DNA of 64,000 nt from Thiolinea disciformis DSM 14473 (GTDB taxonomy: Bacteria; Pseudomonadota; Gammaproteobacteria; Thiotrichales; Thiotrichaceae): the NCBI RefSeq assembly GCF_000371925.1, contig NZ_AQVE01000001.1, positions 186,001 through 250,000 on the forward strand, given 5' to 3'. Shown here in pieces: positions 63,338 through 64,000 of the stretch; position 1 is the stretch's first letter, and every line of letters begins with the position of its first letter. The translations under genes were made by a program, and so were the position numbers. Under the pieces are notes generated by a model. That model made no database searches, was not told the DNA's origin, and saw nothing but the letters and a program-made list of their open reading frames with translations.

Positions 63338-64000
63338 TTACTTTACATTAGCACCGACAACACTATCCCATTTGCCAGTAATAATAGCCTTGGAGGCTTC
63401 TTGATCGGCAATCGTTGGGAAAATGGCTTTGTCATAGGCTTCAGCAGGTGGCAGTTTGTCCATTAACTCTTTGGGCACTTTGTTGTTGGCCACCAAATCC
63501 TTGAAGCGAATGGGGTGGCAATAACCCTTCAAATAGGTCAACTGGCCTTCATCGGAGTAGATGTGTTCCATCCATAATTTAGCTGCATTGGGATGAGGTG
63601 CATACTTACTGATGCCTTGGACATAAACCCCCGCTACCACACCTGATTTTGGTACCACTACGTCTACTGGCGGGTTATCTTTTAAGGTATCGCGTCCTGC
63701 TAAACCATTGTAATCCCAGTAAATAATGATAGGAGTTGCACCTTGAGCCAAGGTACCTGTCTTTGCAATGGTTGGAATGAAATTGCCATCTTTATTGAGC
63801 TTGGCGAAGAAGTCCAAACCAGCGGTAGCAGCACCTTCTGCATCTTTCGCACCAGCACTTAAACCGGCTGCATAGACTGCCAAAATCGCTTGATTAGACG
63901 CGCGTGGATCCCCTGCGAGTGCTACACTATTTTTGAATTCAGGCTTGAGTAAATCCGCCCAATCTTGGGGTGATTCTTTAATGATGTCTTTGTTGACCAT
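63338..64000 (-). CDS. ABC importer substrate-binding protein, C-terminal part (gene runs off the right edge)
   Basis: 220 residues are visible, all of the C-terminal part of a family 1 periplasmic binding protein (GDPRASNQAILAVYAAGL, IIIYWDYNGLAGRD, VVPKSGVVAGVYVQGIS, HPNAAKLWMEHIYSDEGQ). The visible Met at the right edge is probably internal, since no signal peptide is present. The residues do not identify the ligand; the class includes polyamine, iron and 2-aminoethylphosphonate binders. Confidence 0.85.
   Translation of the reverse strand: MVNKDIIKESPQDWADLLKPEFKNSVALAGDPRASNQAILAVYAAGLSAGAKDAEGAATAGLDFFAKLNKDGNFIPTIAKTGTLAQGATPIIIYWDYNGLAGRDTLKDNPPVDVVVPKSGVVAGVYVQGISKYAPHPNAAKLWMEHIYSDEGQLTYLKGYCHPIRFKDLVANNKVPKELMDKLPPAEAYDKAIFPTIADQEASKAIITGKWDSVVGANVK

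Overview
The window (64 kb, about 46-48% GC by eye) is chromosomal DNA of a Gram-negative gammaproteobacterium. Signs are the Tol/RND-type efflux genes, many Sec signal peptides and lipoboxes, RluB, DarP (YjgA), RsgA, Tag, SHP/diheme cytochrome genes and a QseBC-like two-component system. Some traits (an intein in NrdA, a protein with the TRADD-N-associated 2TM domain, a DUF4132 system, a complete selenocysteine block) would fit a Thiothrix/Thiotrichales-like filamentous organism. That placement is an inference. I see no rRNA, IS element, prophage or CRISPR array; the only RNA gene recognised is tRNA-Sec.

Layout. 0-9 kb: tail of a Gly/Tyr-rich protein, an Atm1-type ABC exporter, periplasmic Cu/Zn superoxide dismutase, a chromate transporter, and a two-gene operon of a class III aminotransferase and a PuuA-like glutamine synthetase. 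9-22 kb: ferredoxin-NADP reductase, a NifX-like protein, an RND efflux operon (tetR-adaptor-permease-DUF599) with a palindromic operator, a marR-speE-tag run, a lipoprotein PBP4-type carboxypeptidase and a polysaccharide deacetylase. 22-28.5 kb: aerobic class I ribonucleotide reductase. nrdA carries a 378-residue LAGLIDADG intein; the upstream region has three DnaA-box-like 9-mers in 11-bp phase and two NrdR boxes 32 bp apart; a small DUF2188 gene lies between nrdA and nrdB. 28.5-31 kb: isochorismatase-like hydrolase, a VapBC toxin-antitoxin pair with a clear promoter/operator, a gene remnant, and two secreted proteins of unknown function.

31-42 kb: LysR/HPP pair; rsgA-MOSC-amine oxidase operon; cytochrome P450 coupled to a YkgJ-type cysteine cluster protein; selA-selB-tRNA-Sec operon; pirin. 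42-45 kb: a two-gene operon of a small protein that looks ubiquitin/MoaD-like (beta-grasp pattern, free C-terminal Gly-Gly) and a DUF4132 protein. The Gly-Gly codons double as the Shine-Dalgarno of the next gene. This is the best candidate for an undescribed system. 45-51 kb: recQ, gloB, gmk, rluB, darP and small genes. 51-54.7 kb: five-gene operon SHP cytochrome / diheme cytochrome / cytochrome b / response regulator / histidine kinase, with a CTTAAG-N5-CTTAAG box upstream that suggests autoregulation. 54.7-60.5 kb: class V aminotransferase, a large secreted HExxHxxGxxH protease, the TRADD-N 2TM-type protein and a secreted unknown. 60.5-64 kb: a PotABCD/iron-type ABC importer operon whose binding-protein gene runs off the right edge.

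Themes: nitrogen and polyamine handling (speE, PuuA-like synthetase, two aminotransferases, amine oxidase, PotABCD-like importer); redox and metal stress (sodC, chrA, fpr, SHP cytochromes, Atm1); and small regulatory or conflict modules (vapBC, Ub-like/DUF4132, 2TM protein). Start codons were often moved from the longest frame to one with a good ribosome binding site; these choices are given in the entries.
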